From Armatimonadota bacterium (lineage in GTDB: Bacteria; Armatimonadota; Fimbriimonadia; Fimbriimonadales; Fimbriimonadaceae), in assembly GCA_023392285.1 (NCBI GenBank), contig JAEVZK010000089.1, positions 1 through 22,254 on the forward strand: DNA of 22,254 nt, in the 5' to 3' direction. The notes under the pieces are model-generated. The model was not told the DNA's origin, ran no database searches, and saw only the letters and a list, made by a program, of their open reading frames with translations. Below are positions 1 to 7,333 of this stretch, in pieces (within the stretch, counting starts at the first letter, position 1; the number at the start of each line of letters is the position of its first letter). Both the position numbers and the translations under genes were made by a program.

Positions 1-4
1 CTTC

Positions 5-733
5 CTACCGATTGAGCAGCAGAATCGCGGCGGCAGCGGCCGCCGCATGATCCACCCTCAGGACGCGAGGCCCCAGTGAGACTCCGCGGGAACCGATGAG
101 TTCGAGTTCTCCCCTCGCCCAGCCGCCTTCCGGCCCAACCACCAGCGTTGTGCACGTCTGATCTCCCACTGCGGACGCCAGCGAAGCTGAAAGCTCTTCG
201 ACTTCGCTCAAAACGATGGCGGATGGACTCTTATCTAACACCGAGCGCAAGTCTTTTTCCAATCGGCACGTCGGCAGTTTCGTTCGGAACGAAACCTCAG
301 CTGCTTCTCTTGCAATCGTTTCCAATCGATGCACGCGATCAGCTTTCTTGCGCTCGTCCCACTTAACCACCGTGCGATCTGAGGGAAAGAGCACGAAATG
401 GGAAACTCCCAACTCGGTGCATGCTCGTACGATTTCGTCGAGCTTGTCACCCTTGGGCAGGGCCTGAGCAATCGTAAGCTCCAAGGCGGGCTCCGTGTTT
501 GGCGTCACCACCTCAATCGGAAGCGCCGCATGTCCGTCGAAGACGCATCGGATGAGGCGGCCATCGTTTGGCAGCACTCCGATCTGAGCCCCGGACGTCA
601 ATCGAAGTACTTTCCTCAGCTTGTCGACCTCCTCTTTCGGAAGCTCAATGGCGCCGCTTGGATCAGCGCCTGGGACGAAGACGCGCGGAAGCGAGCGCAG
701 GGGAATCAGTTGCCCCTCCCAAGCCTTTCGCAC
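5..733 (-). CDS. rsmE: 16S rRNA (uracil-1498-N3)-methyltransferase, RsmE family
   Basis: SPOUT-class methyltransferase that methylates U1498 of 16S rRNA in the assembled 30S subunit using SAM. The 242-residue length fits the family. Visible motifs are an N-terminal PUA-like part (RVFVPGAD, then a KVLRL segment), LPKGDKLDEIVRACTELGV at about 93-111, the SAM-binding VGPEGGW at about 199-205 and a C-terminal LGPRVLRVDHAA. The usual family ending is LGxRILRTETA, so the Thr-Glu-Thr part is replaced here by Val-Asp-His and followed by a run of Ala. The longest start is GTG with no Shine-Dalgarno sequence. A GGGAGGGG stretch lies 15-20 nt inside the ORF and points toward CTG or ATT codons just before the conserved domain, so the true start is uncertain. 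It lies 42 nt downstream of the P-loop gene on the same strand and may be cotranscribed. Confidence 0.93.
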   Translation of the reverse strand: MRKAWEGQLIPLRSLPRVFVPGADPSGAIELPKEEVDKLRKVLRLTSGAQIGVLPNDGRLIRCVFDGHAALPIEVVTPNTEPALELTIAQALPKGDKLDEIVRACTELGVSHFVLFPSDRTVVKWDERKKADRVHRLETIAREAAEVSFRTKLPTCRLEKDLRSVLDKSPSAIVLSEVEELSASLASAVGDQTCTTLVVGPEGGWARGELELIGSRGVSLGPRVLRVDHAAAAAAAILLLNR

Positions 734-775
734 CCATAGAAGCCGAACGAACTCAAATCGTGGGAAATCATACCT

Positions 776-1336
776 TTATGATCTGCTCGGAAACTCGTGA
801 ACAATCCATTGATCGAGTTCGCGCGGCGACCTGAAGAGGAGAGTTCGCGGACTTCCCTGCTCATACCAATCGCGCATTCTCTGGCGTTTCCTCGAATAGG
901 ATTGAAAGTGCCAAAGAAGAATTGACTTCCGCGACAGGGCGAGCCGTAGGGATTCACGGTTTCCACCGCAGCATGGTTCACCCGTAAAAATGCGCCTGAA
1001 TGTGCGGCGAAAGAGTCGTTGAAAAGTAAAGAATCGCGAGTAGTCGAGGCCGATCACCAAATCAACACGGCTGAGCGGCACGTCGATCCATTTCCCGTAG
1101 GCAGTGTCGAGAATCCACTCATCTTGGGTCACGATAACTTCAATTGCCCTCACCTGGTCCTCGTCATCTGTCGGAACCCAATTCGGCCCAAAGGCCATGT
1201 CGTCGACAAGGTGGCAAGGAATTCCTGTCAGCCTGCTCAGGCGCGTTGCCAGCGAAGTCTTCCCTGCACCGGTGACGCCGTAAATGAGTATTTTCTTGCA
1301 GCACCGGTCTCCTTCTTCTAAATTGCCTCGAATCAT
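776..1336 (-). CDS. P-loop nucleotide kinase-like protein (adenylate kinase / topology-modulation type)
   Basis: 186-residue P-loop NTPase. A first beta strand (KKILIYG) runs into a Walker A motif GVTGAGKTS at residues 20-28, followed by a VDDMAF segment and a D-E-W-I-L-D-T stretch, which is the pattern of small adenylate-kinase-like proteins often annotated as topology modulation protein or AAA ATPase. The Arg-rich helix FFTFQRLFRRTFRR and the C-terminal RSPRELDQWI resemble the lid and final helix of those proteins. The substrate cannot be told from the sequence. The start is the ATG at 1336, which gives about 15 residues before the first strand. It is divergent from the TMEM175 gene with only 25 bp between start codons and lies upstream of rsmE on the same strand. 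Confidence 0.8.
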   Translation of the reverse strand: MIRGNLEEGDRCCKKILIYGVTGAGKTSLATRLSRLTGIPCHLVDDMAFGPNWVPTDDEDQVRAIEVIVTQDEWILDTAYGKWIDVPLSRVDLVIGLDYSRFFTFQRLFRRTFRRIFTGEPCCGGNRESLRLALSRKSILLWHFQSYSRKRQRMRDWYEQGSPRTLLFRSPRELDQWIVHEFPSRS

Positions 1337-1353
1337 GCGAATCTCTTAATATA
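1323..1353. promoter_or_regulatory. Divergent promoter with overlapping -10 boxes (P-loop gene / TMEM175 gene)
   Basis: On the plus strand, TTGCCT (1323-1328), an 18-nt spacer and TAATAT (1347-1352) end 9 nt before the ATG at 1362, leaving almost no 5' UTR. On the minus strand the overlapping TATATT (1348-1353) lies 11 nt before the ATG at 1336. One AT-rich core may therefore serve both genes. Prediction by eye only. Confidence 0.45.
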
Positions 1354-1361
1354 GAAATTAG

Positions 1362-2093
1362 ATGTTGCGTTCTTTTCGCCTGAAGAAAGATTCCGCTGAT
1401 CAGGAAAACTTGATCAGGGGCAAAGAAGTCTCGCGACTCGAATGTTTCTCTGATGCAGTTTTTGCCTTTGCGCTCACGCTGCTTGTGGTTTCCCTCGAAG
1501 TTCCAAAGAGTTTTGACATGCTGTTGGAGACCATGCGCGGCTTCGTTGCCTTTGGCATATGCTTCGCGATCCTCGCAAACATCTGGAACCACCATTATGT
1601 CTTTTGCCGAAGATTCGGATTAGACGATGGGCCCGTTCGCGGCCTGACCTGTGTGCTTCTCTTTGTCGTTCTGCTTTACGTATATCCCCTCAAGTTTCTA
1701 TTCACCATCTTCATCGGCGGATTCATGGGCCAGCGAACGAATGCCATTCAGGACTCACAACTTCCGATGCTGTTCACCATTTACGGCATCGGATTTGCCG
1801 CTATCTTCCTCGTGTATATGCTCCTATACGGGTACGCAATCTCTCGAAAAGGAGAATTGCATCTCAGTCCACGTGAAATCTTCGATTCTCGTTGGCAAAT
1901 TTATGCGTTCTGCGGCCAACTCAGCGTGGCGCTCGTGTCGATCGTTCTAGCTCACGTTCTTCCGGCACGACTCATCGGTTGGGCCGGATTCGCCTACTTC
2001 GCGCTGGGAATCTTCATGACCGTCCACGGAACTCTCTATGGACGCGCGCGCCGCGCGCTGGAATCTACCGCTATTTCAGGCCATCACGCGTGA
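1362..2093 (+). CDS. TMEM175-family (DUF1211) potassium channel-like membrane protein
   Basis: 243-residue integral membrane protein. Residues 25-42 carry the RxxxFSD signature (RLECFSDAVFAFALTLLV) that opens the first pore helix of bacterial TMEM175 channels, which conduct potassium as tetramers without a classic TVGYG filter. Further hydrophobic segments follow: GFVAFGICFAILANIW with the family's histidine pair (NHHY), VLLFVVLLYVYPLKFLF, LFTIYGIGFAAIFLVYML, ALVSIVLAHVLP and GFAYFALGIFMTVHGTLY. That makes about six helices, as expected. The start ATG sits close behind a -10-like TAATAT and has no Shine-Dalgarno sequence. The last 23 bp overlap tail to tail with the caspase-PEGA gene on the other strand. 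Channel activity is inferred from the family. Confidence 0.85.
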   Translation: MLRSFRLKKDSADQENLIRGKEVSRLECFSDAVFAFALTLLVVSLEVPKSFDMLLETMRGFVAFGICFAILANIWNHHYVFCRRFGLDDGPVRGLTCVLLFVVLLYVYPLKFLFTIFIGGFMGQRTNAIQDSQLPMLFTIYGIGFAAIFLVYMLLYGYAISRKGELHLSPREIFDSRWQIYAFCGQLSVALVSIVLAHVLPARLIGWAGFAYFALGIFMTVHGTLYGRARRALESTAISGHHA

Positions 2094-3876
2094 TCCAAAG
2101 TTTCAGATCGAGCGGCCCCACCTCCGGAACTGGTGCATTTTTCATAGACCCAACAAATTTGACCAGCGTAAAGTCTTTTGAATTGATCCAGAAGGTGCCA
2201 GTCATGGACGCTGGGGCTGCCCCGGACGTTTCGCGGTAGTTGGCCGTGAACTTGAGACACGCATACCCGCCCACCTTTTCTTCACCCTCGAATTTGTACG
2301 AACCTGTGCCAGCGACCGCGCCGCCTCCGCTTGGAAACGTATGCTTCCAGGAGTCACCCGGCTTCACCGGCCCTTCCGACATCACAATGGCCTGCAGCAT
2401 GGCATAGCGCATCGCATTTGGATCCTCATTGTCCGAAGCGGCAATCGGACGGCCAAGCGAGTTGAAGTCCGTGTAGCTCGGACCCTCCATCGGGACTTGC
2501 GAGACTTCCCCTCCGGGAGCGATTAACCGGCCGTTAGTCGTTGTCATCATGGTCGTGTAATCACCTGAATCGGTTAACCCGACAATCTCCTCCACCGCAT
2601 CTGCCTTCATCTCAGCCGTTCCAAGATCAGGAATCTCGAACGTCGTACGGATCTGATATTTGGTTTTTTGGCCAACTGTAGGTACACGACGCAGCTTCAT
2701 CCCAACCGCTTTCGTGGGCTCGGGCTTTGGCAGAGCGACGAGCGTAAAACTCACTGGGTTCGTCACCCCGCGTTGCATGGTCGTCTCAACGGCGTCGGCT
2801 TTAAAGCCATCCTTTTTCACAACGATCGTCAACTTCCTGCTCGATTGAGATGAGAGGTCGATCTCCTTGCTAAAAGGCGTCGTGCCCACTTCCTTGTCAT
2901 CGATGTACACAGTCGCCCCACTTGGCGTACTGACGACAGATAGCGAAGCCGTCAGGGGCACCTTTGTGTTAGTCGGTTTCACTGGAGGTTCGGATACGGG
3001 CTTGCTGGAGCGGGCGAGAGCAAGCGGAAACTTAGCTTTGCCTTCGCTTTGCCAATCAGGGCGCTGCTTCTTCCCTTTCTTCAGGGACCACTGCTCCATT
3101 TGATCTTGAACGTAAGAGATGAGTGAATACGGGGAAACTGAGCCGTCTTTCTCCGCCGCCGCCCCGCTCTCAAGGCCCTGCGCCAAGAAGTAGGTAAACG
3201 CCCCGTGGCCCTTGTCCTCGACTTCCCACGAGCGCTCGCCAAGAGAACAAGCCCAAAGAACCGCCGTGCCGAGCTGAGCATCGGACTTACTGTCCACCGG
3301 AGCGGCAGCGGCAGCCTGGATCAGATCACGGGAGAGATCTTTGTTGCGAACGTTCGACGCGCCGCGTCCTCCTTTGAACGGATCATTACGACACGCATCA
3401 ATCATGAAAACACGATGGAGTGCTTTTACCTGCTCCATTCTGTCCTGAAGCAACTCCATTGGGAGTCCAGTCTCCTTCAAAAGTGAACTCTGGCAGTCAG
3501 AAGTCGTGAGATAGCTCTGCTTGGTCTTGTCATCGCTGAACCCGTGGCCAGCGAAGTAGAACAAGAAAGTGTCGTCCGGCTGAATTAACTCGGACATCTG
3601 AGCCAAACGAGCCAGAATCGTAGCGCGTTTAGGCTGCTGAGCCGGATCGGACGAGTCCGAGGTCAGTGTCACGACGCGATCAAACCCTGCTTCAGTTAAG
3701 GCTTTCTCCATCAGCTTCGCATCGGCCACTGCGAACTGAAGAGGCGCAAGAGCTTTATCCTCGTAGCTGTCGATCCCGATGAGGATTGCCCACCGCTTCC
3801 CCGCTCCCTGATGTGCTTGCAGGAAAACACTCATTGCTACGAGGAGCAAGATTGTAACGAGACGACGAAGATGCAT
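2071..3876 (-). CDS. Secreted caspase-like (peptidase C14) protein with PEGA domain
   Basis: 601 residues. An N-terminal signal peptide (about 1-23, MHLRRLVTILLLVAMSVFLQ) suggests export. Residues 27-290 are a caspase-fold domain beginning RWAILIGIDSYED, with the catalytic dyad at His111 (FYFAGHG) and Cys162 (MIDACRND). Residues 311-380 are a PEGA domain (STPSGATVYIDDKEVGTTPF), a beta module common in surface proteins. Residues 391-601 form a beta-rich C-terminal region, roughly VGQKTKYQIRT to the end, of a kind seen in exported proteins that I cannot assign to a named family. Both catalytic residues are present, so it may be an active metacaspase/gingipain-type protease; its target is unknown. 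A TAAAAT box lies 5 nt before the ATG. The 3' end overlaps the TMEM175 gene by 23 bp. Confidence 0.88.
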   Translation of the reverse strand: MHLRRLVTILLLVAMSVFLQAHQGAGKRWAILIGIDSYEDKALAPLQFAVADAKLMEKALTEAGFDRVVTLTSDSSDPAQQPKRATILARLAQMSELIQPDDTFLFYFAGHGFSDDKTKQSYLTTSDCQSSLLKETGLPMELLQDRMEQVKALHRVFMIDACRNDPFKGGRGASNVRNKDLSRDLIQAAAAAPVDSKSDAQLGTAVLWACSLGERSWEVEDKGHGAFTYFLAQGLESGAAAEKDGSVSPYSLISYVQDQMEQWSLKKGKKQRPDWQSEGKAKFPLALARSSKPVSEPPVKPTNTKVPLTASLSVVSTPSGATVYIDDKEVGTTPFSKEIDLSSQSSRKLTIVVKKDGFKADAVETTMQRGVTNPVSFTLVALPKPEPTKAVGMKLRRVPTVGQKTKYQIRTTFEIPDLGTAEMKADAVEEIVGLTDSGDYTTMMTTTNGRLIAPGGEVSQVPMEGPSYTDFNSLGRPIAASDNEDPNAMRYAMLQAIVMSEGPVKPGDSWKHTFPSGGGAVAGTGSYKFEGEEKVGGYACLKFTANYRETSGAAPASMTGTFWINSKDFTLVKFVGSMKNAPVPEVGPLDLKLWITRDGLK

Positions 3877-3881
3877 AGGTT

Positions 3882-3887
3882 ATTTTA
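3882..3887 (-). promoter_or_regulatory. Putative -10 box of the caspase-PEGA gene
   Basis: TAAAAT on the minus strand, 5 nt before the ATG at 3876. The spacing would put transcription initiation at or within a base or two of the start codon. No convincing -35. Confidence 0.35.
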
Positions 3888-3962
3888 GCCGCAACCATCT
3901 TCAATTGACGAGCCTAGCCCTCTGAATCGAACATCCAGCCCGGTTAAATCGCCAAACTTCCT

Positions 3963-4712
3963 ATGACGACAACGTTGTATTCCGTCTTCCAAGATATCAA
4001 CAATGCCGAGCGAGCAGGAGGCGCACTGCTCGATTACGGGGTGAAACCTGAGGATCTCAGCATCGTTCGCAAACATGAAGGCGAAGTGCCAGCTCATTGG
4101 ACAAGACCAGACGCGGCCGCAACCCAAGGAAGCCTGGGTGCGGTTCCTTCGACGGGAGTGAGCAATGCCGCTTATGGCGATCGGCCGGTTACCGGAAGCG
4201 ACCGTTTTGGAGCAGATGCAGTGGGAGTGCATGAGGAAACAGCGCGTGTCAATGATGATGATTACGACACCCTCAACACCGCCGAATCTTCAGGCGATGC
4301 GGCGGACGCCGCCAAATCCGGCATCACTACGACCACTGCGGCAGATGCTGGCAAAGGAGCCGTGGTCGGAACCGAAATCGGCGTTGGCGTAGGCATTGCC
4401 GCGGCACTGGTTTCCATTTTCGTTCCCGGGTTTGGTTTGCTTGCCGGCGGAGGAGCGCTCGCAGCTGCCTTGGGCGGAGTCGCCGCGACGGCCGGAGCCG
4501 GAGCGATCACCGGAGCGGTGACTGGGTTCCTCAAAGACCAGGGAATGGATGAACCTGTCGCACGTGAGTATGAAGCAGCAGTTGGAGAGGGTGGCGCCCT
4601 CGTGGCCGTCCAAGTTCCATCTGGCAACGTCGACGAGCAGACCGTTCGCTCGATTCTGGACAAGTACGGCGCGACTCAGGTGACCAACCAGAACAGCCGC
4701 TACATGAAGTAG
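3963..4712 (+). CDS. Glycine-zipper stress-type protein (general stress protein 17M-like)
   Basis: 249 residues. The N-terminus (TLYSVFQDINNAERAGGALL, then YGVKPEDLSIV) has the ferredoxin-like pattern of the general stress protein 17M/YflT group, in which a protein takes a pair of such half-domains. The middle (about 60-130) is Asp/Ala/Thr-rich and low complexity. Residues about 140-190 are a Gly/Ala-rich hydrophobic stretch with GxxxG spacing (GVGVGIAAALVSIFVPGFG and a second AGAGAITGAVTG segment), likely a glycine-zipper membrane hairpin. The C-terminal half-domain contains EYEAAVGEGGALVAVQV and IL-DKYGATQV. Function is not known beyond a stress-protein resemblance. It lies 27 nt upstream of surE on the same strand, but surE seems to have its own -10 box. 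Confidence 0.72.
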   Translation: MTTTLYSVFQDINNAERAGGALLDYGVKPEDLSIVRKHEGEVPAHWTRPDAAATQGSLGAVPSTGVSNAAYGDRPVTGSDRFGADAVGVHEETARVNDDDYDTLNTAESSGDAADAAKSGITTTTAADAGKGAVVGTEIGVGVGIAAALVSIFVPGFGLLAGGGALAAALGGVAATAGAGAITGAVTGFLKDQGMDEPVAREYEAAVGEGGALVAVQVPSGNVDEQTVRSILDKYGATQVTNQNSRYMK

Positions 4713-4726
4713 GAGCGCTCCGACTG

Positions 4727-4732
4727 TAGACT
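4727..4732 (+). promoter_or_regulatory. Putative -10 box of surE
   Basis: TAGACT fits TANNNT and ends 7 nt before the surE ATG. There is no Shine-Dalgarno sequence in between and no clear -35. Confidence 0.35.
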
Positions 4733-4739
4733 ATCGTGA

Positions 4740-5513
4740 ATGAACATTCTCGTCACGAACGACGATGGCATTCGTGCACCTGGCCTGCGCTACTTGGTCG
4801 ACGTAGCCAAGAAGTTTGGAACCGTCAAAGTCGTCGCGCCTGATCGTGAACGCTCTTGCTGCGGTCACGCGATGACTTTACAGAATCCGTTAAGGGTGCG
4901 AAGTTTCGAGTGGGACGGGTGCGAAGCATTTGAAGTGGATGGCTTGCCGGCAGATTGCGTCAATGTCGCGCTGACCGAAGGCTTCCCCGAGGGGTGTGAT
5001 CTCGTGTTGAGCGGCTTCAATAACGGCCCAAACCTCGGTTTCGACATCACCTACTCGGGGACCGTAGCTGGAGCCATGGAAGGCACGATCAACGATATTC
5101 GGTCCATCGCAATCAGCATGGCGATCTTCGCCTCCGGCGCTCCTTTTCACTATGAAACCGGCGCAAGATGGCTTGAGGAGAACTGGGCAAAGGTCGTCAG
5201 CGTTCCGCGACAGCCAATCAACTTCCTCAACATCAATGTGCCCGCGATCGACTTTGTAGAACTTCGAGGCAGTCGCATCTGCTCCATGGGAAGGCGGGTC
5301 TACCAGGATCGAGTTGAAAAAAGAGAGGACCCTTGGGGCAGGCCCTACTATTGGCAAGGTGGAACCGCCGTTCTGAAGCCGGATCAGCCTGGAACCGACG
5401 TGAAGGCGGTCAGCGAGGGATTCGTGTCGATCACCCCCATGACGCTCGACTGGACGAACTATTCGCAGTTATCCCCCTTGGCGAGTCATTTCGGTGTCGC
5501 GCAGGAGGATTGA
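4740..5513 (+). CDS. surE: 5'/3'-nucleotidase SurE
   Basis: 257-residue SurE-family phosphatase that removes phosphate from nucleoside monophosphates in a metal-dependent reaction, associated with stationary-phase survival. The metal ligands are in place: Asp8 and Asp9 in MNILVTNDDG, Ser39 in APDRERS and Asn94 in SGFNNGPNLG. The TYSGTVAGAMEG motif follows, then FLNINVPA, SMGRRVYQDR and a C-terminal DVKAVSEGFVSITPMTLDWT, all typical. The usual SGAS after the PDRER motif reads SCCG here, an unusual Cys pair next to the active site. The ATG is preceded by a -10-like box rather than a ribosome binding site. It stands alone and is convergent with the lipoprotein gene (9-bp gap). Confidence 0.95.
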   Translation: MNILVTNDDGIRAPGLRYLVDVAKKFGTVKVVAPDRERSCCGHAMTLQNPLRVRSFEWDGCEAFEVDGLPADCVNVALTEGFPEGCDLVLSGFNNGPNLGFDITYSGTVAGAMEGTINDIRSIAISMAIFASGAPFHYETGARWLEENWAKVVSVPRQPINFLNINVPAIDFVELRGSRICSMGRRVYQDRVEKREDPWGRPYYWQGGTAVLKPDQPGTDVKAVSEGFVSITPMTLDWTNYSQLSPLASHFGVAQED

Positions 5514-5522
5514 GTGCATCGA

Positions 5523-6677
5523 TTATTGGCGGACCTTGACTTCCTCGTAATCATCCGGATTAAGGCCGAGCTTTCGGAGTTGGTCGATATCCATGGTGCT
5601 GTCACCGCCGACATAAGTGCGATCTGACTTATTCATGTAATAGCGCTGGTAGCTGTTGTCCACTTGGAAGGATTGGCCGCTGGAGCTCACTACTGTGTTC
5701 TCGTCATTGATGTAATTCAAGAAGTTGCGCTGGGAGTTGTCCATTGAATTCATCCGTTGTTGAAACGCCTGATTTTGCGCCTCGTTCGAAGACCAGATTG
5801 CCTGCATGCGCTGCTGATGCCTTTGCGCGCTGTCCTGGATCCACTGCATGTTGGCATTATGCCGCTCGGTCATCAGTTGAGTGTTGCGCGCGATTTCGGC
5901 CATCGTCTGCTCGTGCCGCTGCTGCTGCTGGGCTTGCCACTCGGGATTCATCTTGTGCGACTTTCCGATTGCGTCCATCATTTCTTTGTAATCGTTCGGA
6001 TCGCCCGTAGTTGCGATTCCCGACACGGTTGCAATCCAGAACGGCCCGCAGTCTCCCGTTGTTCCGGTGATCTGCGCGTGGATGGATTTGCCCTTCTCGT
6101 CAAATGAGAACTCGACCTTTGCCGCTGTGAACATCATATTCACGCCCTTGTCATTGGCCATTTGTTGCACTTTTGCACGAGTTTCCTCGTCGGACGCGAC
6201 GGATGCGATTTTGAAGCCTGGTAGCTTTCCAAACTTGCGATCCACGTAGTCTTTGAAAAACTGTTCGGCGGGGACGAACTCTTCGATCTTCACCATTTTG
6301 TTGTATTGGGCGATCTGCTGGCCGATTTCATTTCCAGGCTTCCAATACTGCGGCATGCTCGGATCGCCGCTGAAGAGGATCACGCTATTGTCCGGACTGA
6401 TCGAGGTGGCTACCATCGTGTTGACATCATAAACTCGGACTGAATACACCCGATTCGTCCAGCCTTTCGGCATGTCGATCGAGAACATGTTCTCCACCGG
6501 ATCGCTCATGCTGACGAGTTCCAACGTGGGGGCGGTTGGACCGGATGAGGACGATGCCTGATTTCCTCCCGAAGTGGATGACGGGGCCGCTGCGGACTCC
6601 TGATTTCCTGAACTGGAGCAAGACGCACAGATGGTGATGGAGCACAAGAGTGCGAAGTAGCAAAGTAGCTTAATCAT
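5523..6677 (-). CDS. Probable lipoprotein with Gln/His-rich coiled coil
   Basis: 384 residues, not recognised as a known family. The N-terminus (MIKLLCYFALLCSITICASC) is a short signal peptide leading to Cys20 after Ala-Ser, a lipobox-like site, though the -3 position is Cys rather than Leu. A Ser/Gly-rich linker runs to about residue 50. Residues 51-240 form a globular part with MFSIDMPKGWTNRVYS, the opening typical of small PsbP/MOG1-like exported domains. Residues 245-320 are Gln/Met/Asn-rich helix, probably coiled coil, with RHxxxMxxI units at residues 254, 272 and 286. The tail (321-384) ends in a DIDQLRKLGLNPDDYEEV segment. Likely anchored in the cell envelope. No Shine-Dalgarno sequence is evident. 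Confidence 0.72.
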   Translation of the reverse strand: MIKLLCYFALLCSITICASCSSSGNQESAAAPSSTSGGNQASSSSGPTAPTLELVSMSDPVENMFSIDMPKGWTNRVYSVRVYDVNTMVATSISPDNSVILFSGDPSMPQYWKPGNEIGQQIAQYNKMVKIEEFVPAEQFFKDYVDRKFGKLPGFKIASVASDEETRAKVQQMANDKGVNMMFTAAKVEFSFDEKGKSIHAQITGTTGDCGPFWIATVSGIATTGDPNDYKEMMDAIGKSHKMNPEWQAQQQQRHEQTMAEIARNTQLMTERHNANMQWIQDSAQRHQQRMQAIWSSNEAQNQAFQQRMNSMDNSQRNFLNYINDENTVVSSSGQSFQVDNSYQRYYMNKSDRTYVGGDSTMDIDQLRKLGLNPDDYEEVKVRQ

Positions 6678-6775
6678 GGGCGTTCTAACGCTCGCGAATG
6701 GATGAGCGCTCCCTTCACTATATCAACTTTCTCTAATTTGATCTAAGTTCTATGCTGATATTGCGATTGAGCCGC

Positions 6776-6781
6776 TATCAT
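6776..6781 (+). promoter_or_regulatory. Possible -10 box supporting the start at 6788
   Basis: TATCAT ends 6 nt before the ATG at 6788, the same geometry as other starts in this window. It argues for the internal start rather than the ATG at 6752. Weak, since the region holds several ATGs. Confidence 0.25.
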
Positions 6782-6787
6782 ATGGAG

Positions 6788-7333
6788 ATGCATTCGATGC
6801 TCGCAGCTGGATCGCTCGTCCTTTCTCTCGCTTTTTCTCCGCAGGTAAAAACCGTGGGAGATCAAACTCAGCATCTGGTCGGGGTCTCCCCATCCGCTCT
6901 CAAGGCGTTTGATTCCGTGGCCATCGGAGAATGTAAGGTCATCAATCTCAAGAATGCGTCTGGCATTCCAGACCTGCCGCACCTAACCGACCGACTGATA
7001 TCGCGGCTCGACCAGAAGCGATTCAGCTACAAAAAATTGAACTCAGATACCGAAAATCCAGCCGGGCGCGTACCCGAATCGACGCTCGTGCTATCCGCCG
7101 AGCTCAATGCGTTCCGAAGCGCAGAAACCGGCGATGTGATTTTTGCGATCAGTGTCATTGGCAGTTCAAAGGCCATGGTTCCCAACAACCGTGGAACGTA
7201 TCAAGCCACCTTCTATACTCGGACAACCGTGGGCCGCAAATCCGGGAACGCGACTTCCTATATCGATGGTGAAGTTGCACAACTCGTCGATTTATTCATC
7301 GACGATTGGCGCGCCGAACATCGAACTCGTTAG
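6788..7333 (+). CDS. Small exported protein of unknown function
   Basis: About 181 residues. The reading frame is open from an ATG at 6752, but ATGs at 6782, 6788 and 6797 are also in frame. I chose 6788 because TATCAT lies 6 nt upstream and because the protein then starts with a compact signal-like segment (MHSMLAAGSLVLSLAFS). The 6797 ATG has GGAG 9 nt upstream and is a fair alternative. The mature part contains FDSVAIGECKVINLKN, HLTDRLISRLDQKRF and a C-terminal VAQLVDLFIDDWRAEH. Together with STLVLSAELNAF and RTTVGRKSG this resembles small exported proteins with an LptE/DUF4410-like alternation of strands and helix, but I cannot assign a family. Its stop codon overlaps the stop of the isomerase gene on the other strand by 4 bp. 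Confidence 0.6.
   Translation: MHSMLAAGSLVLSLAFSPQVKTVGDQTQHLVGVSPSALKAFDSVAIGECKVINLKNASGIPDLPHLTDRLISRLDQKRFSYKKLNSDTENPAGRVPESTLVLSAELNAFRSAETGDVIFAISVIGSSKAMVPNNRGTYQATFYTRTTVGRKSGNATSYIDGEVAQLVDLFIDDWRAEHRTR

Noticed and set aside
3905..3933. TTGACG as -35 of the gene at 3963
   Set aside because: No TATAAT-like box follows at 16-18 nt.
4262..4663. Ala/Pro-rich ORF on the minus strand under the glycine-zipper gene
   Set aside because: It is the antisense shadow of the GC-rich Gly/Ala region of the plus-strand gene.
4712..4721. GGAGCGCTCC palindrome before surE, with GAGCGCTC also at 6704-6711, as a shared operator
   Set aside because: GAGCGCTC also occurs inside the caspase gene near 3230. 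A short GC-rich palindrome is expected several times here.
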